From: Nitrospira lenta | GTDB taxonomy: Bacteria > Nitrospirota > Nitrospiria > Nitrospirales > Nitrospiraceae | DNA length: 64,000 bases | Assembly (NCBI RefSeq): GCF_900403705.1 | Contig: NZ_OUNR01000016.1 | Coordinates: 1 to 64,000 of the forward strand | Reading direction: 5' to 3' | Shown here: one piece after another, positions 1 to 8,057 of the stretch | Position numbering within the stretch: the first letter of the stretch is position 1 | How the letters are laid out: every line of letters begins with the position of its first letter | Notes under the pieces: model-generated | What the model was told of the DNA's origin: nothing | Databases searched by the model: none | Seen by the model: the letters and a program-made list of their open reading frames with translations, nothing else | Made by a program: the position numbers and the translations under genes

Positions 1-1
1 G

Positions 2-64
2 GCTCAGGGTGTGACAACGACCGAAGAAGTGATGCGGATCACGCAGCAGGAGATTGACCTCTAG
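2..64 (+). CDS. gspE: Type II secretion ATPase GspE, C-terminal end (partial)
   Basis: Frame 2 is open from the window edge and ends at a TAG at 62-64, encoding AQGVTTTEEVMRITQQEIDL. A C-terminus of the form G-x-T-T-x-E-E-V-x-R-I/V-T is characteristic of GspE/PilB-family secretion ATPases. The gspF gene follows on the same strand, which fits the usual gspE-gspF order. Only about 20 residues are visible, so Walker motifs and the N-terminal domain cannot be checked. The identification rests on the C-terminal signature plus context. Confidence 0.75.
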   Translation, partial: AQGVTTTEEVMRITQQEIDL

Positions 65-188
65 CACGATGCTGAAAACGTCCTCCAGCCGCGTTCTCGC
101 GGCGCTCGTTTCCTCGACGTACCCCAGAGGGTACGCCTCGTCTTCTCGCTTGCTGCGACCTTGCCGGAAGAATGTTTTGAGCATCGTG
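65..188. repeat. Long imperfect palindromic element between gspE and gspF
   Basis: The 124-bp spacer begins CACGATGCTGAAAAC (65-79) and ends GTTTTGAGCATCGTG (174-188), which is its near-perfect inverse complement. At the centre CGTACCC (118-124) and GGGTACG (129-135) form a perfect 7-bp stem around a CAGA loop. The whole unit can therefore fold as a long hairpin. It directly abuts the gspE stop codon and ends 29 bp before the gspF start. It looks like an interspersed intergenic repeat (REP or MITE-like) rather than a terminator, because no T-run follows. I noticed no second full copy in this window. Confidence 0.7.
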
Positions 189-217
189 TGCGCGTCTCGA
201 CAGGGAATTCTCTAGTC

Positions 218-1456
218 ATGCCGGTCTATCAATATCGCGGATATAAGAGTGACGGCGGATCTGCCGTGGGCATCGTCGATGCTGAGAGCGTGAAGGTAGC
301 TCGCCTGAAGCTCCGCAAGGACGGAGTGTTTCCGACCGATGTGGTTGAGCAGGGGCAAACTGCTGGTCGCGGGTTGGCACATGATCGTGTCGCCGTCTCG
401 GCTCCGCTCGGAAGATCTCAGGTTTTGTCGGCGCCCGATTTGGCCATGCTGACTCGTCAGTTTGCGACGCTGTTGGTCGCTGGGCTTCCTCTGGTCGAAG
501 CGTTGGGAGTCTTGATCGACCAGTCTGAAAAAAAGCAGGCGAAAGCATTGCTTGCCGACGTGCGCGAGCAGGTGCGGGCGGGAAAAGCGCTCAGCAGCGT
601 GCTGGAATCTTACGGCAAAGATTTTTCCCCGATCTATGTGCACATGGTGCGGGCGGGTGAAACGAGCGGCGCGCTGGACCAGATTCTTTTTCGCCTGGCC
701 GAGTTTCTTGAAAAACAACAGGCGCTTCGGAACAAAGTCACCAACGCGATCCTCTATCCCGCCTTGATGCTGATAGTCGGCGTAGGTGTCCTGTTTTTCC
801 TGATGACCTTTGTGGTTCCGAAGATCACAGCGGTCTTCGCCAGCATGAAGGCGACGCTCCCCTTCCCGACCGTGGTGCTGATGACGATCAGTCGCTTCTG
901 CTCCGCCTACTGGCCGCTCTTGTTGCTGGCCGTGGTGGGCGGCGGGCTGCTCGTTCGCCGATTCATCCAGACCGAGTCGGGACGCACCGTTACCGATCGA
1001 CTGATCCTCCGCATTCCCCTGATCGGAGACGTGGCGCGGATGGTGTCGATCTCTCGGTTGACCGGTACCTTGGCGACGATGTTGTCGAGCGGCGTGCAGT
1101 TGCTGGAGGCGTTGGATGTCTCGAAGCGCGTAATGAACAATCGGATCCTGGAAGAAGCGGTCGAATGCGCCAGGCAGAATATCCGGGAAGGCGAAACGAT
1201 CGCGGACCCGCTCAAGCGCAGCGGCCAGTTTCCATCGCTCGTGACCCATATGATCGCCGTCGGGGAGCGTAGCGGCGAAATGGAAGAAATGCTGCGGCGC
1301 ATCGGCCAGATTTACGACGGTGAAGTAGAGCGGGTCATCACCCGGTTTACATCGCTCCTGGAACCGATCATGATCTTAGTTATGGGCGTCATCGTGTTCT
1401 TTATTGTCGTGGCCATCTTGCTGCCGATCTTTGAAATGGGTCAGATGGTGCGATAG
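218..1456 (+). CDS. gspF: Type II secretion inner-membrane platform protein GspF
   Basis: This is the polytopic inner-membrane protein of the type II secretion platform; it contacts the GspE ATPase and drives pseudopilus assembly. The protein starts MPVYQYRGY, the usual GspF N-terminus, so I use the ATG at 218. An in-frame start at 161 lies inside the upstream palindrome and would add an unusual leader. The protein is 412 residues with the two repeated T2SSF domains: the first contains LARQF-type and ETSGALDQ motifs, the second GERSGEMEEML. Hydrophobic segments lie near the middle (LMLIVGVGVLFFLMTFVV), before the second domain, and at the C-terminus (IMILVMGVIVFFIVVAILLP). Length and order match the family. 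It is followed closely by gspG. Confidence 0.95.
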   Translation: MPVYQYRGYKSDGGSAVGIVDAESVKVARLKLRKDGVFPTDVVEQGQTAGRGLAHDRVAVSAPLGRSQVLSAPDLAMLTRQFATLLVAGLPLVEALGVLIDQSEKKQAKALLADVREQVRAGKALSSVLESYGKDFSPIYVHMVRAGETSGALDQILFRLAEFLEKQQALRNKVTNAILYPALMLIVGVGVLFFLMTFVVPKITAVFASMKATLPFPTVVLMTISRFCSAYWPLLLLAVVGGGLLVRRFIQTESGRTVTDRLILRIPLIGDVARMVSISRLTGTLATMLSSGVQLLEALDVSKRVMNNRILEEAVECARQNIREGETIADPLKRSGQFPSLVTHMIAVGERSGEMEEMLRRIGQIYDGEVERVITRFTSLLEPIMILVMGVIVFFIVVAILLPIFEMGQMVR

Positions 1457-1500
1457 GCCGGTGACCGATGGTGTGTGATGAGTTTAACGGGAGGTATTCG

Positions 1501-2040
1501 ATGAGAGGAAGACAGCAGTGTGGGCCTGCGTGGACGATGTGGGGCGGGCATCTTCGAGGTCCCAGTCGCCTTGCGGCACCCATCACCAATGATCCATCAC
1601 GCCATATTCTCCGCAGTGAGCGCGGCTTCACCTTCATCGAAATTATGGTAGTGGTGGCGATTCTGGCCATCCTGGCGGCGCTGGTCGTTCCGCGAATCAT
1701 GGGGCGAACCGACGATGCCAAACGGACGGCCGCGAAAGTGCAGATCCGAAACATCGAAGGCGCGCTCCAACTATATAAGCTCGACAACGGTGTTTACCCT
1801 TCCAGTGAGCAGGGATTGCGGGCGCTGGTGGAAAAACCCTCCGTGGGCGTTATTCCAAAAAAATGGAAAATCGGCGGGTACTTGCCGAAACTGCCGGAAG
1901 ATTCCTGGGGCAATCCCTATAAATATTTGAGCCCCAGCCCCAAGGGCGACTACGAAATTATGTCGCTCGGAACCGACGGCGAAGTTGGCGGAGAAGGTGT
2001 GAATGCCGACATTACGAATTGGAATCTGGAAAAGGATTAG
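1501..2040 (+). CDS. gspG: Major pseudopilin GspG
   Basis: This is the major pseudopilin, which polymerises into the periplasmic pseudopilus after cleavage by the prepilin peptidase. The cleavage motif RG^FTFIEIMVVVAILAIL is followed by the Glu5-bearing hydrophobic helix and the GspG signature region (LYKLDNGVYPSSEQGLRAL). A calcium-site type C-terminus follows (SLGTDGEVGGEG). I chose the ATG at 1501 because GGGAGGT lies 5 bases upstream; an ATG at 1468 is less well placed. With this start the leader before the cleavage glycine is about 40 residues, far longer than the usual 5-10. The real start could be an alternative codon further in. Confidence 0.93.
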   Translation: MRGRQQCGPAWTMWGGHLRGPSRLAAPITNDPSRHILRSERGFTFIEIMVVVAILAILAALVVPRIMGRTDDAKRTAAKVQIRNIEGALQLYKLDNGVYPSSEQGLRALVEKPSVGVIPKKWKIGGYLPKLPEDSWGNPYKYLSPSPKGDYEIMSLGTDGEVGGEGVNADITNWNLEKD

Positions 2041-2274
2041 CAGTTGTTGAAAGCGTCCGCCAGCGGCACTTTTTCGGCGCCCAAGTCCTCAATGTACGGC
2101 GAGGGACAGGCTCCGGCGCAGCCGGTGCCTATCCCTCTGTTTGACGGGGACAGCCACCTGGCGGAAGGGTGGCCGTCCCCTCGCTTGCCGCGGTCTTTCC
2201 CGTGGGGCGGCGCGTCTTGGCGCGCCGGGGCTGAGCGGGTGAGATGGTCAGCCATTGTGAGCAACGTGCGAGAG
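2041..2274. repeat. Intergenic region with two adjacent palindromes between gspG and gspH
   Basis: The 234-bp gap carries two hairpins in tandem. The first (2101-2137) pairs GAGGGACAGGCTCCGGC with GCCGGTGCCTATCCCTC with two mismatches and a GCA loop. The second (2146-2180) pairs GGGGACAGCCACC with GGTGGCCGTCCCC with one mismatch. A further GC-rich stretch with inverted character (CGGCGCG...CGCGCCG) follows near 2210-2230. The frame of gspH is open across this stretch, but its translation is low-complexity and unlike a pseudopilin leader. I therefore regard it as non-coding and REP-like. Confidence 0.65.
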
Positions 2275-2901
2275 ATGTCCAGATCTCTTTCTTTCCTGGC
2301 TCTGCTCCGCTCGTCTCGCGTCAGGAGCGCAGGTGGTTTCACCTTGCTGGAGATGATCATCGTCATGTTTCTGTTGGCGGCGATGTTGGGGATCGTGATT
2401 CCGCGCATCAACTTGAACGACGATTTGGCGTCAACGGGCCGCAAGTTTATCGGAACGGTGCGAACGCTCCAAGGGATCGCGATGAGCTCGCAGAAACCGG
2501 TCAAGCTCTATCTGGACCTGGACCAAAATCAATACTGGGCGAAGACCATCGAGGGGAAAGAAGAGAAGCCCTTGTTGGACGCCGCCTGGGCAACCCCGCG
2601 CCTGCTTCCGGACACCATCCGTCTGGCCGAGGCGTCCTCCGGGTCAATCAAACGGACAGCCGGCCGCCTCGAATTGATGCTGTATCCCAACGGCCGGATC
2701 GATGAAGCGGTGCTGCATCTGACCGATGCCGGGAACAATGTGTTGGCCATCGTCATCGAAGCCGCCACCGGAGCGATTCGGACCAGTGATGCGCGGATCG
2801 AACCTCAGCGCCTCGCATCCATTCCTGATCGCGTCAGAACCCTCTTGGTTCCGACGACCATGACGGCTACTGGGAATCAAGTTGGCCTGCTCAAGCCGTA
2901 A
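2275..2901 (+). CDS. gspH: Minor pseudopilin GspH
   Basis: The prepilin motif GG^FTLLEMIIVMFLLAAMLG places this in the pseudopilin family. Position between gspG and gspI, and a C-terminal beta-rich domain with ...LYPNGRIDEAVLHL, fit GspH, a minor pseudopilin of the tip complex. The ATG at 2275 gives a 21-residue basic leader (MSRSLSFLALLRSSRVRSAGG). The frame is open back to 2044, but that extension overlaps the palindromes. No strong ribosome site precedes 2275, and a GTG at 2257 is an alternative. About 208 residues with this start. Confidence 0.85.
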   Translation: MSRSLSFLALLRSSRVRSAGGFTLLEMIIVMFLLAAMLGIVIPRINLNDDLASTGRKFIGTVRTLQGIAMSSQKPVKLYLDLDQNQYWAKTIEGKEEKPLLDAAWATPRLLPDTIRLAEASSGSIKRTAGRLELMLYPNGRIDEAVLHLTDAGNNVLAIVIEAATGAIRTSDARIEPQRLASIPDRVRTLLVPTTMTATGNQVGLLKP

Positions 2902-2916
2902 CGCCGCTCAAACGAT

Positions 2917-3342
2917 ATGTGGCCATACTCCCCCAAGAACGAACGCGGATTTACCCTGCTGGAGGTGCTGCTGGCCGTCGCAATTTTGGCGATCGCCCTC
3001 CCCGTGCTGCTGGGGCTGAGAAATTTCGATTTAGAACTACAATCCCGCGCCATGGAACTGACGACGGCGACGCTGTTAGCGCAAGAAAAATTGCTGGAAA
3101 CAGAACTCTCTGGCTCGTTCCCCATTGGAGAGACGACAGGAGAGTTTCAATTGCCGGCCCCCGGAGTCCTCACATCGATCTCGGAGCCCAATCGTGCGCC
3201 AGGGTATCGCTGGAAGCGCAGCATTGTGCCGACCCCGCTGGAACTCATTCGCGAAGTCAAAATTCAGATCTCCTGGCCCCGGGGCCAGCAGGATGAAACG
3301 TTGGAAGTGAGTACGTATGTCTTTGCCGGCCTCGCATTTTAA
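2917..3342 (+). CDS. gspI: Minor pseudopilin GspI
   Basis: A short basic leader MWPYSPKNERG is cleaved before FTLLEVLLAVAILAIALP, the class III signal peptide with Glu5. This is followed by the GspI-type pattern of an alpha helix with ...TATLLAQEKLLETEL and the SPNRAPGY/W-type strand region. At 141 residues it has normal length for GspI, the partner of GspJ and GspK in the pseudopilus tip. It lies 15 bp after gspH and overlaps gspJ by 26 bp, which implies translational coupling. Confidence 0.92.
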   Translation: MWPYSPKNERGFTLLEVLLAVAILAIALPVLLGLRNFDLELQSRAMELTTATLLAQEKLLETELSGSFPIGETTGEFQLPAPGVLTSISEPNRAPGYRWKRSIVPTPLELIREVKIQISWPRGQQDETLEVSTYVFAGLAF

Positions 3343-3931
3343 GCAAGAAGGCGGATTCACGCTGGTCGAAGCGCTGTTGGCGATTGCGTTGCTCGCCACC
3401 TTGGGAGCAATTGTGTTTGGATCGTTACTGACTACGACGCAGGTTGTGGATGCCGGTCGAGCGGCGGCGTCTCGGGAGCAGACAATTCGACGCGTATTGC
3501 GGTTGATGGGCGAGGAGCTCACGATCGGCGTCAAGGAAACAACGTTCCCCTGGGTCGGTCTGAACGGGACGCAAGACGGCCAGTCGGCCGATACCCTGGC
3601 CTTTGTGACGAGGGGGGACGGAGTCGGCGTGCAGGCCGCGGGCGAGAGCGAGATCGTGCGCGTGATTTATACGCGCGAAGGCGACCGCCTGATCCGATTC
3701 GTCCGGCGGAATCTCTATGGGCTCACCGATGAATCGGTTGACCAGGTCAATCTGGCGACGAAGGTGAAGGCGTTCAATGTGCGCTACTATAGTCGGCAAG
3801 GTCAGCTGTGGCTGGATGAATGGAGCTCAACCGGACCGCTGCCAGCGGCGTTGCTGGTAGAAATCACGTTTCAGGAGCCCAATGCCGACCCCTATACCAT
3901 TCGTGAATGGGTCACAGTAGGAGTTTCCTAA
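3317..3931 (+). CDS. gspJ: Minor pseudopilin GspJ
   Basis: The leader MSLPASHFKQEGG is followed by the prepilin helix FTLVEALLAIALLATLGAIV with Glu5. At 204 residues, with a long C-terminal beta domain containing SREQTIRRVLRLMGEEL, it matches GspJ (PulJ/XcpW), which forms the GspI-J-K tip trimer. Its start lies inside gspI, and its stop codon shares a base with the ATG of the next gene (TAATG), so the genes are tightly coupled. Confidence 0.92.
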   Translation: MSLPASHFKQEGGFTLVEALLAIALLATLGAIVFGSLLTTTQVVDAGRAAASREQTIRRVLRLMGEELTIGVKETTFPWVGLNGTQDGQSADTLAFVTRGDGVGVQAAGESEIVRVIYTREGDRLIRFVRRNLYGLTDESVDQVNLATKVKAFNVRYYSRQGQLWLDEWSSTGPLPAALLVEITFQEPNADPYTIREWVTVGVS

Positions 3932-4821
3932 TGGTGTGGCCCGGGAAGGATCTCTCAGCCTGGAAGGCCCCGCTGTTGTGGATGGCGTTTGGATGCAGCC
4001 TGTTGTTCCTGTCAATGGCTCTCACGTTTCCCTATGGGGCCTTACAGACGAGAATCATCGGGGAGCTACAGCGCGCGACCGGGATGGAAGTGCGCGCGGC
4101 GGACTGGGCGATCGGGTTTCCAGCGGCGATTGAGTGGCGACAGATGAGTTTGACGAAAGCTGACTGGTCTCCCCTGCAGGTGGGGCTGGTGCGGGCCCAA
4201 TTGGGGCTCTGGCGGTTGCTGATTGGCGGGGTGGCCCTGGATCTTACGGCGCAGATCGACGAAGCCACTGCGGCCCAAGGCACGGTCAAATTGACGATGA
4301 CCGCCGCGTCTTGGTCCATGACGGGGCCGGTGGCCATGGTTGGCAACATTCACACGCTCGATCTTTCGAAGGTCATTCGCCCTTTTGTGACACGGGGCAC
4401 CATGGATGGAGAGTTTACGCATCGGGTCGACGGCGCCGCGACCGCCGGCCTTGCCTCATTCGGCGAGGGTACGTGGAAAGCGAATGCCAAGGATCTGTCG
4501 CTGGATCACATTCCAGTCGGCAATGGCCGGATCCTCTCGCTGACCTTCAGCAGCCTCTCGATCGCTCTGGCATGCCGGGAGCAGATCTGCGAAGTGACTG
4601 AATTGAAGGGCGACGGAATCGACGGGTCGTTTTCCGGACAGGGAACGGTTACAATGCAGCAACCCTTACAACAGAGTCAGCTGGCGCTGTCGTTGACGGT
4701 GATTCCCGGTGTGGGATTTTCGTCCAAGGCTCCTGGGTTGGGTATTCCCCCCCTCCCGCCTGGAACGCCGTTTACGTTTAAACTGCTAGGAACATTGGCA
4801 CAGGCCAGGGTGGCGTTGTAG
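3931..4821 (+). CDS. gspN: Type II secretion protein N (GspN-like)
   Basis: The start at 3931 overlaps the gspJ stop (TAATG) and has GGAG eight bases upstream. The 296-residue protein has one N-terminal transmembrane segment (LLWMAFGCSLLFLSMALTFPYG). A long beta-rich periplasmic domain follows, with the repeating pattern of GspN/AsmA-like proteins (LQTRIIGELQRATGMEV, VALDLTAQ, GTVKLTMTAAS, GDGIDGSFSGQGTVTM). GspN in other type II systems is an accessory inner-membrane protein of unclear function. No gspC is visible in the operon, so this protein could take over bridging to the outer-membrane secretin; that last point is inference. Confidence 0.75.
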   Translation: MVWPGKDLSAWKAPLLWMAFGCSLLFLSMALTFPYGALQTRIIGELQRATGMEVRAADWAIGFPAAIEWRQMSLTKADWSPLQVGLVRAQLGLWRLLIGGVALDLTAQIDEATAAQGTVKLTMTAASWSMTGPVAMVGNIHTLDLSKVIRPFVTRGTMDGEFTHRVDGAATAGLASFGEGTWKANAKDLSLDHIPVGNGRILSLTFSSLSIALACREQICEVTELKGDGIDGSFSGQGTVTMQQPLQQSQLALSLTVIPGVGFSSKAPGLGIPPLPPGTPFTFKLLGTLAQARVAL

Positions 4822-4856
4822 AGTAGCACGAGACTGTAAGAGGAATTGCAAACTGC

Positions 4857-6440
4857 ATGAGTATCGCCACTGAATGCGTGGGCTTGGATATCGGCCAGAC
4901 CGGCCTGAAGGCCGTGCGCTTTCGCCGCCGCCTGAGCGGTCGTGAAACGATCGAGTATTTCCACCAGCCCTTGCCGTTTGCGCATCCGGAAGATGTGGAA
5001 CCGGCCAGGCGGGTGCAATCGTTGCGCGGCTTTCTCTGGCACAACGGGCTCTATGCCACGGATCGCTTGGTGACGGCAATCCCCTGCCAGGATCTTTTTG
5101 TGCGTACGCTCTCGTTCCCGTTTAAAGATGCGGAGAAATTGTCACAGGTCGTTCCCTTTGAAGTGGAGAATCTGATCCCGATGCCGGTGGATGAGCTGGC
5201 GATCGGAAGCGTCGTGCTTCCGCCCGGGCTCACCGCCGAGGGGATGTCACGGATAACCAAAGGGTCAGACGTGCTGGTCACGGCGGCTCCGCGGGACAAA
5301 GTGGCCGAACATCTGCGTTTCCTTGCCCAGGCCGATATTGAACCGGCGGCGATCAATGTCGATGCGATGGCCCTGTATTCTGTCACACAATTCATTCAGC
5401 AAGAAGGCGGCCATGTTCCACACGATCTGGCCATCATCGATGTGGGCGCATCCAAGACCACCATCTGTCTGGTCCATGAGGGGCGTCCGGTCGTCTTGCG
5501 GACCATTTTATGGGGCGGCAATCATCTGACTCATGCGTTGGCGGTGCGGCATGCCTGTAGTTTTGCCGACGCGGAACGGCGCAAGCGCAGCTTGACGGTG
5601 CAACAGGTCGACCCCTGGTTGGATCCGCTGCTCAAAGAATTGCGCGTGACCATCCAAGGCTACGAAGGGGCGGAGCGCGGGCGTCTCACTCACTGTTGGG
5701 TATCCGGCGGCGGCGCAAAGCTCAGAGAGATCGGCGGGTATGTCGCGCATCAACTGGGGCTCTATCCGGTCGGCCCGCGGCAGGGCTTCGGGTTGGACAG
5801 TCCGCGCGCCTTTTCGATTGCTTTTGGATTGGCGATTCATCCGAAACTCATTCGGCCGAAGTGGCGCTTCAAGCCGACACCGGCGGGTCTTGCCCTCGAT
5901 TTGAAGGCCGTCTCGGACGCGAACGCCCCGCAGGCTCGGACCTCGGCGCGGGACAAGCGATTGGCTCTGGTGGGAGCCGCGGTGTTGGGCGTTTTGGCAC
6001 TCGCGGATGGATTGACACATCTCCATGTGAAAGAACAACGCGTGCAACAGTTGAAGGATGCGCTTCAGGGGCACTATGCCCAACTCTTTGGGCCGGGGGC
6101 TGCGCCGGGTGAGGAAATTGATCAGGCCCGTTTTCGCATTGCCGCGGTCGACAAGGCGCTGGCGGTCGTCGATGGTTCGCAGCAGCATATCCTGGCGACG
6201 ATGGCGGCATTTATGAAGCAAATGCCGGCCGGCGCCTCCGTCAAAATACGGGATTTGACCGTCGAAGGTCCCATGGTATTGCTCGAAGGCGAGACGACCT
6301 CATTCGAAGCCGTGGAGAAGATCAAACAGGCGTATTCAGCCGGCGGGATGTTCAAGGATGTGGCTGTCAGCGAAACCCGGGTGGGTGCGTCATCGAATCA
6401 GGTAGTGTTTCGGATGAGCGCGACGGTGGCTCAGCCATGA
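4857..6440 (+). CDS. gspL: Type II secretion protein GspL (PilM-like actin fold plus PilN-like part)
   Basis: The 527-residue protein is a cytoplasmic actin-like domain (about 1-340), one transmembrane segment (LALVGAAVLGVLALADGLTHL, about 360-383) and a periplasmic ferredoxin-like domain with coiled coil. The actin-fold nucleotide motifs are intact: GLDIGQTGLKAV (phosphate 1), IIDVGASKTTI (phosphate 2) and WVSGGGAKL (adenosine). It therefore resembles PilM fused to PilN. GspL links the GspE ATPase to GspM in the membrane. An AGAGGA ribosome site precedes the ATG. It overlaps gspM by 4 bp (ATGA). Confidence 0.9.
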   Translation: MSIATECVGLDIGQTGLKAVRFRRRLSGRETIEYFHQPLPFAHPEDVEPARRVQSLRGFLWHNGLYATDRLVTAIPCQDLFVRTLSFPFKDAEKLSQVVPFEVENLIPMPVDELAIGSVVLPPGLTAEGMSRITKGSDVLVTAAPRDKVAEHLRFLAQADIEPAAINVDAMALYSVTQFIQQEGGHVPHDLAIIDVGASKTTICLVHEGRPVVLRTILWGGNHLTHALAVRHACSFADAERRKRSLTVQQVDPWLDPLLKELRVTIQGYEGAERGRLTHCWVSGGGAKLREIGGYVAHQLGLYPVGPRQGFGLDSPRAFSIAFGLAIHPKLIRPKWRFKPTPAGLALDLKAVSDANAPQARTSARDKRLALVGAAVLGVLALADGLTHLHVKEQRVQQLKDALQGHYAQLFGPGAAPGEEIDQARFRIAAVDKALAVVDGSQQHILATMAAFMKQMPAGASVKIRDLTVEGPMVLLEGETTSFEAVEKIKQAYSAGGMFKDVAVSETRVGASSNQVVFRMSATVAQP

Positions 6441-6985
6441 TGCACCAGTTGCGTGAACGGTGGACTCATTTGGCTCCGCGCGAGCGCACGATCTTATCGG
6501 TCGGCGGTCTCGTGGTTGTGGTCAGCCTGCTGTTCGTGCTGGTCGTGGATCCCCTGTTGGCCTCCATGGATCGCTTGGATCGCCAGGCGGCCAAAAAACA
6601 ACGAGAGAGCAACGAACTGACGGCGTTGGGGGCCGACTATGCGAGCAAACGCGCGCGACTGAGTCGTGCCGAACAACGGATGCCGGTGACTGATGCGGGG
6701 TTCTCCCTGCTGGCATTTATTGAGGAAGCGACGAATCAGGCTCACGTGCGTGAGCGGATCGCCGGCATGCAGCCGCAAGTCCAAGCCCTGGCGCAAGGGT
6801 ATCAAGAAACCGCGGTGGATCTCCGGTTGGATGGCGTACAACTGCCGGATCTGATGGCGTTCCTGCTGGCGATCGATCAGGCTCCGTATGATCTGCAAGT
6901 GAGGCATCTGCAAGTGCGCCCGAAGTTCGACAATCCCATCAATCTCGACGCCACTGTCCGAGTGGTCAGTTATGCCAAAGGATGA
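6437..6985 (+). CDS. gspM: Type II secretion protein GspM
   Basis: This is a 182-residue bitopic inner-membrane protein with a short basic cytoplasmic N-terminus containing LAPRERTIL, the usual GspM motif. A single transmembrane segment follows (SVGGLVVVVSLLFVLVV), then a periplasmic coiled-coil region and a ferredoxin-like C-terminal domain (VDLRLDGVQLPDLMAFLLAID). GspM dimerises with GspL. It overlaps both neighbours, by 4 bp with gspL and 14 bp with gspK. Confidence 0.92.
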   Translation: MMHQLRERWTHLAPRERTILSVGGLVVVVSLLFVLVVDPLLASMDRLDRQAAKKQRESNELTALGADYASKRARLSRAEQRMPVTDAGFSLLAFIEEATNQAHVRERIAGMQPQVQALAQGYQETAVDLRLDGVQLPDLMAFLLAIDQAPYDLQVRHLQVRPKFDNPINLDATVRVVSYAKG

Positions 6986-7913
6986 TGAACGCGGCGTTGC
7001 GCTCCTGCTCGCTCTGCTCATCTTGGCGCTGCTGGTTGCGCTGATTCTTGAATTCGACGGCGAAGCCCGGCGCGAATATCGCGATGCGGCTGCGTTCCGC
7101 GATAACTTCAAAGCCCAAACCTTGATTCGCGCCGCCGTTCAGGCGGCCCGCGCCGTCCTCCAGCAAGATTTCTTGAAAGATAAAAAGGCCGGTGAAACGT
7201 ACGATTCGACGACCGATCTTTGGGCCATGCCGATCAAGAACTATGCAATCGGCGACGGCTTTCTGAGCGCACAGATCGAAGATGAGCGGGGTAAGCTCAA
7301 TCTCAACGACCTGTCTGCTGTCTCTTCCGACTCCATCCAAAAAAAAACAAAGATCGATCGATTCAAACGGCTCTTTGAGTTGCTTCAGCTGAACCCGGAC
7401 TTGGTCGATGCGGTGGTTGATTGGGTGGATCAGGATGAAAACCAGGAACCGGCCGGAGCGGAAAGTCTGTACTATCAATCGCAGCGTCCGCCCTATCGCG
7501 CCGCTAATGCGCCACTCTCAGGCCTGGGCGATTTGCGGCTGATCAAAGGGTTTACCCCGGACATTGTCGACCGGCTCTCACGGTATGTGACGGTGCTTTC
7601 TGATTCAGGCTCGCAGGTCAATCTGAATACGGCGGATTCTCTGGTGATTCAAGCACTGGATCCGGCCATCACGCAAGCGATGGCGTCAGAGATTATTCAA
7701 GGACGGCCGTATAAGACGAAAGTCGATCTTGATCGAATCGGAAGTTTCCAAGCGATCGGCGCTCGCATCCGATCTGAGTATGATGTGAAGAGCACGGTCT
7801 TTTCAGCCCGCTTAGCTATCAGCGTGAATGAAGTGACCAAGACCGCTTTGGTGGTGCTCCAGCGCGACCCGAATAAGGGCGAGAGTACGGTCATGTCCCT
7901 ACGAGTCTACTGA
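6972..7913 (+). CDS. gspK: Minor pseudopilin GspK
   Basis: The leader MPKDDERG is followed by the hydrophobic helix VALLLALLILALLVALILEF. Position +5 is Leu, not Glu; this is normal for GspK, which caps the pseudopilus tip. The 313-residue length is also typical of GspK, the largest minor pseudopilin. The conserved core is visible (IEDERGKLNLN, VDAVVDWVDQDENQEPAGAESLYY, VNLNTA, a helix-hairpin-helix-like SAM domain). It is the last gene of the operon. Confidence 0.93.
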   Translation: MPKDDERGVALLLALLILALLVALILEFDGEARREYRDAAAFRDNFKAQTLIRAAVQAARAVLQQDFLKDKKAGETYDSTTDLWAMPIKNYAIGDGFLSAQIEDERGKLNLNDLSAVSSDSIQKKTKIDRFKRLFELLQLNPDLVDAVVDWVDQDENQEPAGAESLYYQSQRPPYRAANAPLSGLGDLRLIKGFTPDIVDRLSRYVTVLSDSGSQVNLNTADSLVIQALDPAITQAMASEIIQGRPYKTKVDLDRIGSFQAIGARIRSEYDVKSTVFSARLAISVNEVTKTALVVLQRDPNKGESTVMSLRVY

Positions 7914-7956
7914 TTCTTTGGGTGATTCTGTTCGCCGTCTCGCTATCCCCCGGAAA

Positions 7957-7985
7957 AATTAACAATTCTGTAACGTTGAGGTTAC
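7957..7985 (+). promoter_or_regulatory. Probable Pho box upstream of the first PstS gene
   Basis: Three direct repeats end in the same base at exact 11-bp steps: ATTAAC (C at 7963), TGTAAC (C at 7974) and GGTTAC (C at 7985). PhoB-type sites consist of such 11-bp-phased direct repeats. It sits about 70 bp upstream of the PstS-type gene at 8058, in the 144-bp gap after gspK. The assignment is inference from the phased repeat and its recurrence before other phosphate genes in the window. Confidence 0.6.
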
Positions 7986-8057
7986 TGCCCTGAAATTGTT
8001 CCCCGCTAGTATGGCGGGTGTAGGGTGCAGTGAACTCACTATACGGAGGAATGTAGG

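Noticed and set aside
212-1249. Long minus-strand open frame opposite gspF
   Set aside because: Composition is rich in His, Arg and Gln as expected for an antisense shadow, there is no ribosome site, and the opposite strand encodes a clear GspF.
2044-2274. N-terminal extension of GspH
   Set aside because: The extension translates across two palindromes and gives no pilin-like leader, so I treat it as non-coding.
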